A DNA stretch of 64,000 nt, taken from positions 2,761,001 to 2,825,000 of the forward strand of contig NC_056535.1 in the NCBI RefSeq assembly GCF_910596095.1, in the 5' to 3' direction. Below are positions 46,001 to 57,400 of this stretch, piece by piece (position 1 is the stretch's first letter; each line of letters opens with the position of its first letter). The translations under genes were made by a program, and so were the position numbers. The notes under the pieces are model-generated. The model was not told where the DNA came from, made no database searches, and saw nothing but the letters and a program-made list of their open reading frames with translations. The DNA is from Thunnus maccoyii. Taxonomy: Eukaryota; Chordata; Actinopteri; Scombriformes; Scombridae.

Positions 46001-49000
46001 TTTGAAGTGCCTGAGGACATGCTGGGTCAACCTTTACACCCACTTTTTGCCCATTCAACTTGGCAGCATAGTATCTATGGAGCTTTTTGTTATTGTGCAA
46101 TAACAGAAAAGTGCCATGGTGAGGACATAAGCTGACAACCTATCACTATAATTGCAGTTCTATGTTGTTCTTGGCTTTACAACCTGTCTTGGGTGTATTC
46201 TGTTTTCCCTGCGGCTAGAGACTGTACATGACTGCTGCAACATTGTTTTTTTCACATCTCAATTGCAAGTTGAAAAGACAGAAAACTATCCTGCAGACTA
46301 CGAGTTATTTTTATTACTTCCCTGACTACCATCTCTGACACTGCTGTCTTAGTCACAGCTGCTCCATAGCTGTTGTAATGAATCGTAAAATAATAAATGG
46401 CACTATTACCAAAGGGTGATATGCATCTATGAACCTCGCTGTCCTTCAAGCATTCACCTGTGGCCTCTGTTTATTTGTGAGTCATCGTTAATTGCATTTA
46501 GTCTATTATTGCTGACTCTAAGTCTGCATAATATAACATGGCTTCCTGTCTGACTGTTAGACAGTGTTGTCAGTTTGTCTGATGTTTGTTTAGTAGTTCT
46601 GTGGATGATAGCATCATTCAGACACATCCTGAACTCTCCTCTTATTGAATATGAATCAGAGCCATAACACAAAAATAAAACCTGCATTTATTCCAGTAGA
46701 GTATAATTTTCCAATAAAGTTTCCATATGCAACACATTGCATAATGTGAATGAACAAGTATTCCAAAACACAGAGTAATACTAGACAACAATTAAATCCA
46801 GGTTTATGACATCTGATAGAGTAAAATGTTTGTTGGCAAAAACTTTGATGGTGATTTGTCTCCACCTAGAGGTTGAATCGGATTTACTAGACAGTCTAGT
46901 GACTAACTGCTCCACTTTCACTTGATGTACTTTGTCTGCACAAGTGCTTTCACACTTGATTCAAATTGAACTAATCCAGTCTGATTTAGACATGTACAAC
47001 TATGTCTGGCTTAACAGCAAACAATAACAAAGGCCACGTCCAAACCAAAGGTCTCATGCAGGGCAGGGGAGAATTGAATTACTTGAGACTTTAGACTTGA
47101 AAGCAAAAGTTTGGTCAGTTTTGTTCTGGTAAGATCCTAGAATTGTAGAAAATAGATAAGGAGGTGAGGCACTTGGTACTACTTAAAACATTTTTTGATG
47201 TGAGCCCTCCACATCATCTCTGTATGAACAAAGGTGATTAAATCAGTGTTTGAGTATCAGGCATAGTGTGTAAACAGATAACAAGACTATTCCAAAGATC
47301 AGTGAAATAGTGTGATAGTGTGCGTCCTTGTGCACTCGCATGACAACAAGCAAAACATGGACCCAAACATAAAAACATTGCTCCATAGCGCCACTAGTGG
47401 TCAAAAACATCACAAGGTACCTTTAAGTTGCATTAAAATGGACTGAAGATACTAAGGCCTTTAAGTCTATTTATCAAACTACCTAAAGTGAAGTTTTGGG
47501 CATAGATAAGATTAACTCTACTCACAAATTTAGGAATAAAAGTTATTTATTAAATTTCTTTTGACCTAAAAGTACTCCAGAAGTCTCTTAAGTTAGTTAA
47601 TAATAAATCCTACATCACACACAACTTCTGAGACATGCTTTGATATGATTGTACAAATAGCAATAATTCAGAAAAGAGTAGTTTAGATTCACTCTTTGCA
47701 TTTGATTTGAACTTTTGATAGGATGTTAAACCTATTTTCCTTTTCTTTTCTTTTCTTTTTGTATTTATCAGGAGTGAAAACAACAAGAACACTGGCTTTT
47801 TTTTTTGCTATCACTTTCCATACATCTTCATTGTCTGCACTTGTCAATGTAGTAATATTTTTCCCTTATTATATGATTTCTCTGATTTATTTGTTTCCAT
47901 TTCAGCCAATTTGTTATTACTTCATGTCTATTTATTGATCCCTATTTATGTATAATAAATACATTCGATTATTGTTAATTTCACATGTTAATTGATATTG
48001 GGGATACTAAGGATTTCACTGAATTTTTTTAAAGATTTAAATCACATATGTTTTCTATCCTTGTCTCTGATTGGCTGTTCCTGCTCAGGGCATATTGCAT
48101 TATATGACCAGTAACTCCCCAACCTTTTACTGTAAAGTTAGTTGGTAAATGTGTCTTATTCTTCTCTTTCAGTGAAAAACTTGTTTTGCCCTAAGTTAAG
48201 TCTCTTTGAGTATTATTCTGAAGTGTAATTCTTTATCATTACTGGCCCTGGTCTCGGCTACATATAACATAGGAGGGAAAATCTTCCACAGGACTCACTG
48301 TAATGGGTGAATGCAAACAATATTATTGAGGTTCTGGCCACTGCAACATTCATGCTGCATTCTCTCAATGAAAACAGCTTCTAATTATGACAAGACTGTT
48401 CTTTCAGTGACAGACTCTGTTAAGTTGGTTTATGATTGGTACCATTTTTTATTCTGAAGAGAAATTGTATAATTTATTTGGTGCCTTTCAAGGTGGCTGC
48501 TTAATATAATATAATACTCTCAGATTCAACGATAAATTAGATCAAACTGTACCTCAGGTCCTGTGTTCATACATTGACATGACAGCTAACATTCAATTTA
48601 ACTGTATGTTCACTGTTATGCTGTGGAATAAAGTGTAGATAGGTAGAAAGCAGCCCATCACTGTCACTTTTCAGTTTAACAAAGTCGACTTCTGCACATC
48701 TGTCCACCAAAGACAGACCACCAGTGTTTTCACCTGGCTCTGAAAATAGCTGCTGCAGTGACTTAGCAAGAAGTGTGTAGACGTAAATGACTCATTTTGT
48801 CTAAAATACACTCAAACATCTGCTGATACAATAACAACAGCTCACTGGGCGAGACGGTAACCATGAGCTCCCTCTTTCTCACCACAGGTCACTTCAAATG
48901 AGATATCTCTCATGCTGGCTTTTTCACACACGCACCAAACCTGTGAAACCTGGCAGAATGTTTATATTTGTCTATATTTTGATTTAAAATTCTGCCTTCA

Positions 49001-49614
49001 GCTTGCCACAGCATGTTTATATGAATTTATGGATCAAGCATTGAAAATTTAAAATCTTTAAGAGGCTCATGGGAAAGGACATGCAGTAAGGTACTGTAGC
49101 CATCTGGCTGCCTACAGAGAGGGCCCATATTTGTAATTTCAGCCTCCTTCTCAGACAAACACATAACTTCACATTTATTATGATGAAGCTGTGTTTGTTT
49201 GGTTTCATTTTTATTTGTTTTAGGTATGTCAGAATTCAGACATTAGAGTCAAAATAATAATAATCATAAATGATTAGACTCTTCATTAGACTCTTCTGTC
49301 TGGCCAAAGACTGATTTTCTTCTATTTCAAACTGTTACAGCAGAATGACATTCAATACTGCCATGAACAAGACAAAGTGTCCCAAACACCCCAGGTTCAA
49401 TTTGTGTCAATTGGTTGTGCTTTGTACCTTTTTTTTTATTTTATTAATTGTAAATGTAATTAAGTTTAGAACTAAAGTACAATGTCAGCTAGGACAGGTT
49501 CTATATTATTACACAAAGGCTCTGGCTTGTCAAAATCTAGTTATATAGGACGGGTTGACAATTTTTCAAGTTTTTCTTATAGCAACAGTCAGGAGACCAA
49601 ATGAACATTGAAAC
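46001..49614. other. Gene desert, nothing recognised
   Basis: AT-rich spacer without supported genes. About 47380-47425 (gcgccactagtggtcaaaaa) looks like a transposon end, but no partner was found. Confidence 0.4.
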
Positions 49615-50095
49615 AGGTTTTTCTTGCTGTAATCATTCCTCCTGTTCATACTGACCATTAGAAGATCCCTTCATAATGCACTTACAATGTAAGTGATGGG
49701 GGGCAAAATCCACAGTCCTCCTTCTGTGCAAAAATGTATTTAAAAGTTTATTTCAAATCAAGTAGATATCTTTCAACATTACAGTCTTTTTAGTGCCAAA
49801 GTCCCTCTTTTTGTTACTATACTTCCACCACAGCTCAACAGGGAAACACAAAGAGGGAATTTGATGCTAAAAAGACTGTAAATGTGTCAGATATCCACTT
49901 GATATGACTAACTCAGACTGCTGAAGCCTCATATAAGCTTCACATCAACTTTTAAATGACTGTGTGGACACACTGTGGATTTTGGACTCCATCACTTACA
50001 TTGAAAACACATTTGAAGGGGATCTTTTAATAGCCAGTATAAACAAGAGAGGAATGATTACAGCAAGGATAACCTCTTTCAGTGTTACATATTCT
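49615..50095. repeat. R2 repeat pair in inverted (head-to-head) arrangement
   Basis: 49615-49835 is the reverse complement of the R2 family (ttgctgtaatcattcctcct, catactgaccattagaagat, agatatctttcaacattaca); 49850-50085 is a forward copy (aaagagggaatttgatgcta, gatatccacttgatatgact, ctcagactgctgaagcctca, gaggaatgattacagcaagg). The two arms lie 15 bp apart, making an approximately 480-bp imperfect palindrome. Confidence 0.75.
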
Positions 50096-51439
50096 TGGGC
50101 AGCTTTTTATTAAAACATTTATGCAATTTGAAATTGAGTTTTTTGCCTGCATGTTCACAGATTTTTGATATATGTATATGTTTGGATAGAGGAGAGTGCG
50201 AGTGTTTTGGGTATATAAGAACCAAGTCGGTGTGACATTCTGTGCCTCAGTGCTGTCAAAAACTGCACTGATACTGATAGCTAATATTAATGGATTTTGT
50301 CACTCCTAACATGCTCTAAGTTTTGGTACTGCAGTCTCCATCGTGTATGGGATAATGCATATAGGAGGTATAATGTTACCATAAAGTCAGTGAGTTAGCT
50401 GTGTGATCCACCTAAGCCCAGTGTTTTTTGTTAACCTGTGTTCTTTTCTATTTTGTTGAATCTGCTCTTAAAAGACCTAGTGCTTTAGCTACTAGTAGTT
50501 CCTGCTTGTACTATAACTGTGGATGTGCAGACAATGGATGAAGAACTGTCTAAACATAATGTCATAACATCTGAGGTTACAAGGAGCATGAAGAGAACAG
50601 TAGATCTGAGTGCCTGAGCAAATCATAAATCTGCTATGTGTAGTCTGCTGTGTGTACAGGACTTGAAAGAGACAGTATAGATAGAATGCACAGTGTGTGC
50701 AAGCTGATGCTGCTGCTGCTGCTGGTGATGAGGTCAACAACAAGTCTTTGCCCAGGTGCACACTAACAGGTTAATCATGGTCATACATCCCCATTACAAG
50801 AAAAGTTATTGTCAACTGCATGTCATAATTTCAGCTAATGTCATGGGGTCATATTGTTTAGTGTTATGTTGAATGTCTTGTGCTTCTTTATGTTTCTTTT
50901 AACATCTTGGAACCATGTTGGAAATAAGAGTTTTCATTTTAATATGTCATCCATTGGATTTTGATTTGTGTCTGTAATCCATAAATAAATCATATATCAG
51001 TATATTACAAATGCACTGTATATCAACTAGTCAACAATGTATGGATGTTCTCCTGCCTGTTTTATGACTTTACCATCATCAACCATGTCAGTGAGATCAC
51101 TGAATATATATAATCTACATTTCTGTTCAGTCAGCCTATCATTTTCTTTGTGCATTGGCAGAAACTACAACCTGAAGACTTTACTGTCAGGCAGAGAGGA
51201 GATCTGTGTCAGATCTCAGTGAGTTGATGCTCCTTATGAAACTCCTCCATCTGCTGACAGAAAGCTAGAATGACTGCAGGGAAACAATTAGATCTCAAGT
51301 TCAATTTTTTCTGTTAGTGTGTTAGTGATTATCTCTTTGGTTAAACAATGATCCAGTTAGTGTGGTTTACCTCTAACATGACAGATAAGATGCAATTTGA
51401 TCGATCCCATAATTTACTGTAAACTTTATAACAACTACT
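50096..51439. other. Intergenic, nothing recognised
   Basis: No supported gene. A short (CTG)n run lies at 50708-50723. Confidence 0.4.
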
Positions 51440-51920
51440 ACCAAAATCACCATATGCAATTTACACAAATATACACATTCTTACTTACACTGCTTATATC
51501 GCTACTGAAAACAACATAATAACAAACAAAAATTCAATCTGTTAGTAATTCCATGAGGATAACATATCACCAAAACGGTCATGCGGTATAACACAAATTT
51601 ACAGATTTACATATTTGTATTTATTTACAAAGTTAATATTAAAACAAAATAACAAATAAAACATTGGTTGTCTATCTGTAAATCATGATATGGGGATAAT
51701 TACAAGAAACACCAAAGATTATGTTATGGCATTTACACAAGCATACAAATTTACACATTCATACTCACACAGTTTACATTTGATCATAATAAAACACTGA
51801 ATAGCCTACCTGAATAGGCTTCTTGTCTGCAAATCATTCTATGAGGATTCTACACATTCTTACATAGTTTATGACTCTACTCAAAACAACAAAATGATCA
51901 TTGAAACTCATAAGATAAGA
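51440..51920. repeat. Degenerate tandem repeat, about 150-bp unit
   Basis: Three or so units, each running acaaatatacacattcttac / tttacatat, then aaaacaacataataacaaac, then tctgtaaatcat or tctgcaaatcat and atgaggat. The units have diverged strongly, so the period is approximate. Confidence 0.5.
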
Positions 51921-52039
51921 ATAATTTCCACTAATTCTAGAACTTGATTGAGAAATTAAGCAATCTTACCACATGGTAAGCTTTCATTGGTCGATGTTGG
52001 TATTGTATCGCTTTACCCTGATCATTTTATTAAATTTAA

Positions 52040-52105
52040 AGTCCCCCTCCACTCAAAAATATCTTTTTCTTCTTGTTACTACAGTTGGATGTTTGATCTT
52101 CATGT
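52040..52105 (+). repeat. Short dispersed repeat R3, copy 2
   Basis: gtccccctccactcaaaaat, cttcttgttactacagttgg and atgtttgatcttcatgtg match 26395-26470. Confidence 0.6.
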
Positions 52106-52965
52106 GCAGTTAGCTTGTGTTTACTGAGAGGTAGGTCCCTGGTCGGAGTTTTACTAACACCAAGAGGCCACATGAGAGTGCTGTTCTCCAGATCACTGAT
52201 GAGTGGATGAATGTTCCCATCATGCTCCGCTCTCCCATTCAGTTTCAGGAGCATTTTGTTTTCTTTGGTCCAAAGGTAACCAACCTACATGCACTGAGGT
52301 GTTTCTTTGATTTAGCAACTGCTGTATACATGTTTACTCAGGTCCTTGCATGACCAACGACTGTATATAAATACATATAATAATCTTTAAATATAGTCAG
52401 TGTGAGTGACAGACATAAGCTGGCAAGTGAGCTATTTCTTATCTGATAAAGCCAAATTAAAAGCATGAACATCAGGAAAGTAATTCTTTAAAAAATACTT
52501 CAGTTCTGATATACTAACCCATTCTCCACATAGCTCAGTACAGTCACACTGCACTAAGCTTGATATGAAAGCATATCATTTTCCCTCTAAAATCCTACAT
52601 AAGGTCAGTATACTTAGACTTGGGCAAAGGAACATATTCACTGACAGTGACATTGTGGCAAATGCAGTATTCACCACACTGACATTGGACACTGACATAG
52701 CCCATCATCAAACAATCATAACAGAAAAACAATTCAAAATCAATTAAAAAATACATTTTAAAAAACAAAGAAAAGAATATGTAACTAATTAGACAGACAC
52801 AAGAGGAACATAAAAAGCTAAGAGAACAGGAAAAATAATCTACATGGATTTTTTGAATGGGATTTTCACCATTTCATGACATTTTGACATTTTAAAGACT
52901 AAAATGATTCATCATAAAAATAATTGACAATAATCAATAATGCTGGCCTAATTTATTAAGGCTAG
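52106..52965. other. Intergenic, nothing recognised
   Basis: AT-rich; no supported gene or repeat. Confidence 0.4.
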
Positions 52966-54007
52966 CCTACATGCAGTGGTGGAAAGTAACTAAGTACATT
53001 TACTCAACTATTTTACTGTACAGTTTATGTACTTGTACTTTACTTCAGTATTTCCATTTATGCTACTTTATACTTCCACTCCACTACATTTCAGATGGAA
53101 ACATTGTACTTTCTACTCCACTACATTTATTTGACAGTTTTAGTTTAGAAGATTTGACACAATGGATAATATAACAAGCTTTTAAAATACAACACATTGT
53201 TAAAGATGAAACCAGTGGTTTCCAACCTTTTTGGCTTTTGACGTCTTACAAAAAGCAGTGTGTAGTCGGGGTCACATTTCACATGTCTATGAGTTGTTAA
53301 CAGCTCCACCAAATAGTGATTTTCACCTCTAAACTTCTCACATGCTTTCATTTCAATAAATGTTCAAATGATCTAATATTTCACCAAAAATCAAAGATTA
53401 GAGAAAAAGTCCAAAAACTGAAAACAGATTTGTGTATCAGAACTTAGTTTTTCTTCTTTCCTCTCCGATGTATCATCTCACCACCCCTACGATTGATCCG
53501 GTGACCCTTTGGAGGGGCCCGACCCCTAGGTCACTGGACTAAACTAGCTAGCTGTATATAAAGTAGTTGAAACGAGCTCCACCTCCAGCAGCTAAAATCA
53601 GAAACAGGGTTAAATACTAAATAGGTTTAAACATACAAGGAATTTGGTGCTGTGGTGCATAACAATTCAAGAAGAGAAAACACAAGAACCTAAATGTAAA
53701 ATTACAATTAATTACATTAATGTAACGCATCATTGTTCAATGTGACAACAGTAACATGCCGCTTACACACTGATGCTACACTATTAATAATCTAATCATG
53801 TCATAGCCCATATAATAATATATCAGTCAGCGGGATGAAACAAGTACTTTTACCTTGATACTTTAAGTACATTTTGCTGATGATACTTATGTGCTTAAGT
53901 AGGATTTTTCAAGCAGGACTTTTACTTGTAATTCAGTATTACATTGCTATCTTGGTACTTTTACTGAAGTAAAGGATCTGAATATTTCTTCCGCCACTGC
54001 CTACATG
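52966..54007 (+). mobile_element. hAT-like MITE with intact 8-bp target site duplication
   Basis: Element 52974-53999 (1026 bp) starts CAGTGGTGGAAAGTAACTAA and ends TTTCTTCCGCCACTG; the termini are inverted (CAGTGG against CCACTG). It is flanked on both sides by CCTACATG (52966-52973 and 54000-54007), an exact 8-bp duplication, the hallmark of hAT transposition. There is no transposase ORF. Related copies: 22193-23240 (reverse) and 41186-41640 (truncated). It sits about 430 bp upstream of the serinc3 start. Confidence 0.88.
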
Positions 54008-54147
54008 TACATACATATTACAGTGTATTTATTGTTAAATGTTATTAATAAGTACTCTGATTATTTAATGAGAAAGGTCAGTCTTGGCTTTATTGTCATG
54101 GCGCATATTTGGGTCAATGCAGAGTTCATAAGTAGTCAACGCCGTAA

Positions 54148-54155
54148 TGACGTAA
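54148..54155. promoter_or_regulatory. CRE-like site in the serinc3 upstream region
   Basis: TGACGTAA, a half-consensus CREB/ATF site, lies 280 bp upstream of the serinc3-like ATG in a stretch with raised CpG content (gccgtaatgacgtaa, gacgcgcgcac). No TATA box is obvious, which fits a housekeeping-type promoter. The interval 54008-54434 is otherwise unassigned and should contain the promoter and 5'UTR. Confidence 0.35.
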
Positions 54156-54434
54156 TTCAGCATGACATGACGCGCGCACAGACGCACTGAACGGAAAAAA
54201 CATAACTGTACCACACAAGCCTACCAGAGAGCATTTGTAGTATTAAGGCTTCACATTGCACATTGAGCTGTGTTAACTGTTCCTCTTCCGTCCTGCCTAC
54301 AGCTGCCTGACAATTAAACACTTAAGTTTCCTGGTTTAGTGTTTGAAATCCGCCCTGGAGGGTCAGAGGACAGGGAGCGGGAGGAAGAACACGGATTTAC
54401 CGACTGTCCGCTCCTGGACTCAAACTTGACAGAC

Positions 54435-54473
54435 ATGGGAGCTGTTCTGGGGGCCTTTTCCTTCGCAAGCTGG
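54435..54473 (+). CDS. serinc3: serinc3-like exon 1
   Basis: Thirteen codons, [13 protein letters not shown], with a purine at -3 (gacATGG). The exon ends at TGG followed by gcaagt, a GC donor; joining to exon 2 gives ASW-VPCLCSG, exactly the family sequence. The only GT nearby (gcaa|gtttt) would shift frame. The frame upstream has no in-frame ATG before 54435. Confidence 0.85.
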
Positions 54474-57400
54474 GCAAGTTTTGATATTGCGAATATGAAC
54501 TGTCTTATTTACAGCCACCTTGTTTTAAATTGATGTAAGATAGGGTGACGTCATGAAGGGTAATAAGCAACAGGTAATGTCTTTACAATACAGTATACTG
54601 CTCCCCTGTATAGAGACCGAAACGCCAAACTCCATCCATATAACTGCTGCTTGTCCTCCTGTTCTCGCTTTTGGGCCGAGATATAACATAGAGTAACTTA
54701 GTGGCTTTATTGGTAAAAGCAGCACTCATTTTGGTTAAATTTCTGCCATCTGCAGTCGTTTCATTCTGTTCTCATCCGCCTTGTGTTTTTGTGGGATGAA
54801 CTGTGAACCAAATCACCTTTTATTTTAATCGCGCTTTGCTCTTTTCCCAAGCTTTTTCATTGAAACGTTCAAACGTTGTTTACTTCCGACCACCAATAAC
54901 AACAACGTAACTTACGGTGATAGAAAGTCATATCAGCCGAACCTCTCGTAATGGTTAAAATATTATTGAATAAGATGCGTAGGAGATATGTCGACGTCTC
55001 TGTTGACACCTCACAAAGACATTTCAGATAAATGCCAACAAGCACATGGGCTAATTAAAATGCGCTTATTTCCATGAAGAGAACTGACATGTTATTCGTG
55101 GTGTCTTCCGGACTGAGTCACAGTAATATATTACAGTGTTACCTATAGTTAACCTGCTCACTGTTAGTGAAGATGATAAAATACTGCTAACACGAGGGAC
55201 TATAGACAGAACTAGCAAAGGGTTAATCATAACAGTTGGTCATCTGCTTACACGTGATTAATTGGATTAACTCTGCTTTGTTGCCTTGTTGTAAGAGCAC
55301 AACAAGCTTAATTTTCACAAATGCTGCCAACATAGCCTAATGGATGCAGATGGTGGCAACAGCGTGTATTTATGTGACATAAGAGCAAAGAACAGCATGT
55401 AATAACAGGCAGGGACAGGATTTCAGATAAATGATCAGGATTAGGACAAATACTACAAGAACATCTTGTATAAGGATGAAAGGCTTAAGGTGCCAGGTAA
55501 CACAAATGTTTAATAATTATTTTATCTATATATCTATTAATTTTATTCTTTCACTATTTCAAAATGTCAAAAAAAATGACAAACATTTGTCCATCACAAT
55601 TTGTCCAATTATCAAATAACACAGGTGTTGACTTTACAGTGATTTTGAAAGAGAGAAGCACCAAATTCTCACATTCCTCAGCAAATATTTGGGATACATA
55701 CTTGATTATAGATTAAACGATTAGTAAATTATAAAAATTGTTATCAATTTGACAAATATATGAATCAACTAATCATTTCGGCAGTAAGTTTCTCTTGTCT
55801 GTCAAAGCTCCTGTGAAGCTCAAGCAGAATAAAGACCTTGCTTCTGGCAATTCTACGCTTATAAACAAATTTCCAGGGTGTATTTTGGTTCTGGTCAAGA
55901 CAGAGCGTGGCTTGCTTGGTCATGTGCTAGCTGTGTGTTATCTGGCACACATTTGCATGGCCTAGTCTGTGGCTGTGGTAAGCTGACCTTGTCTGGCCGC
56001 AGGGGTATTAACTTGTTGACAATCTTCCGGGCCTCCATATCTGGACTCCTCTCAGTGGTTAGTGTAGGAGATAGACAGACATTTAAAGCAGTGTAATCAG
56101 TGGTTGATTGTAAATGAATACACAGATGTTAATGTAGGTCAATGAGCCTGTTATTCATGAAGTGAAACTTACTGAATGTAGGCCACTAATAGCCTCAGAT
56201 ATAGCCCTCACTTTTACTGTTCATGTGTTATGTAGTTTAAAGGCCTGTTCCACAATCAGAATCAGTAGTTGTTGCACTTAAAAGGAAAATTCAATTTCTT
56301 TCCATTTGTGTCAGTTTTGGCCAACCCCCACTATAGAAACAGGGAACACAATCACAGTGGTGTAAGCAGCTTTACAACAGGGTCCAAAGAAACAGAGGAA
56401 ATACAAGCCTCAAACAGCCTTTGAAGGACATAACAAGGACATAATATTTTTGTTATCGACCTTTTATAAGTCCAAAACCAACATTGATCCCACTAACAAG
56501 CATTGTGTGTGTATCTGAACCCTGATATATCTTATTCCTGTGTGCCGTAGAGCTCCATTGTTGTCCAAAACATATTAAAAACACATTAATGAGTCACACT
56601 GTTGCACTGGGTGACATGTTTCCTCATTACCATGAACACACACACTGTAGTTTATTTTAACTCAATCCCACACACACCACCCTGCTGCTAGAAAAAAGAA
56701 GAAAAAAATAATGTATCATGCCTCATATTGCACTCTAATTTAACAATTTAGTTTTGAATATTTTATATATTTTAAGATTTTATTTGAACATTGGACATCT
56801 TAAATGTTGTTTTCATTTAAGACCATGGGCAAAAGTTCCCCTGTTTAAGTGTTTTACATAATAAGTGGAAAGCAAAGTTTTATTTGTCCCCCCCCCCTTT
56901 TTTTTTTTTTTTTGCTGATTCAAAAAATGATCCAATCTGTGACTCAAAACCATGTTATGATCCGTTGCACCCCTATGGACGATGGTTTTGTTTCAGCAAC
57001 TAAGAAAATGGTTCATTATTTATTTATTATGAATGTAAATATTCCACACATGGATGCCGGTGTAATTAGACGATAAAGTTGTTACATTGACATTACAAAT
57101 AACCGTAACTGTAATCGGTGTCTCAATGTCTGTCTCTAGACTGATTTATACAACACGTTCTCCACCATCATAGCTTCATAATGGGAAGAATTTAATGGAA
57201 TTTATTGCCATTGTTGGGCACTATAACAAAATATGTATCTTTAATTTCCACCTTCCCTTTTTAGGGTTGTGACAAATTATTATTTTCATCATCTATTAAT
57301 CATTTGGTCTAAAAAATGTTGGAAAACTATGAAAAATGTTGTCTTCACATTGTTTTTTCCAACCAACAATCTAGAACTCAAACACATTCACTTTACTGTC

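Noticed and set aside
47723-47938. Small hydrophobic ORF
   Set aside because: T-rich low-complexity sequence with no family features.
54339-54434. N-terminal extension of the serinc3 frame (VFEIRPGG...)
   Set aside because: No ATG in this stretch; begins only at GTG. The MGAVLG start is the conserved family start.
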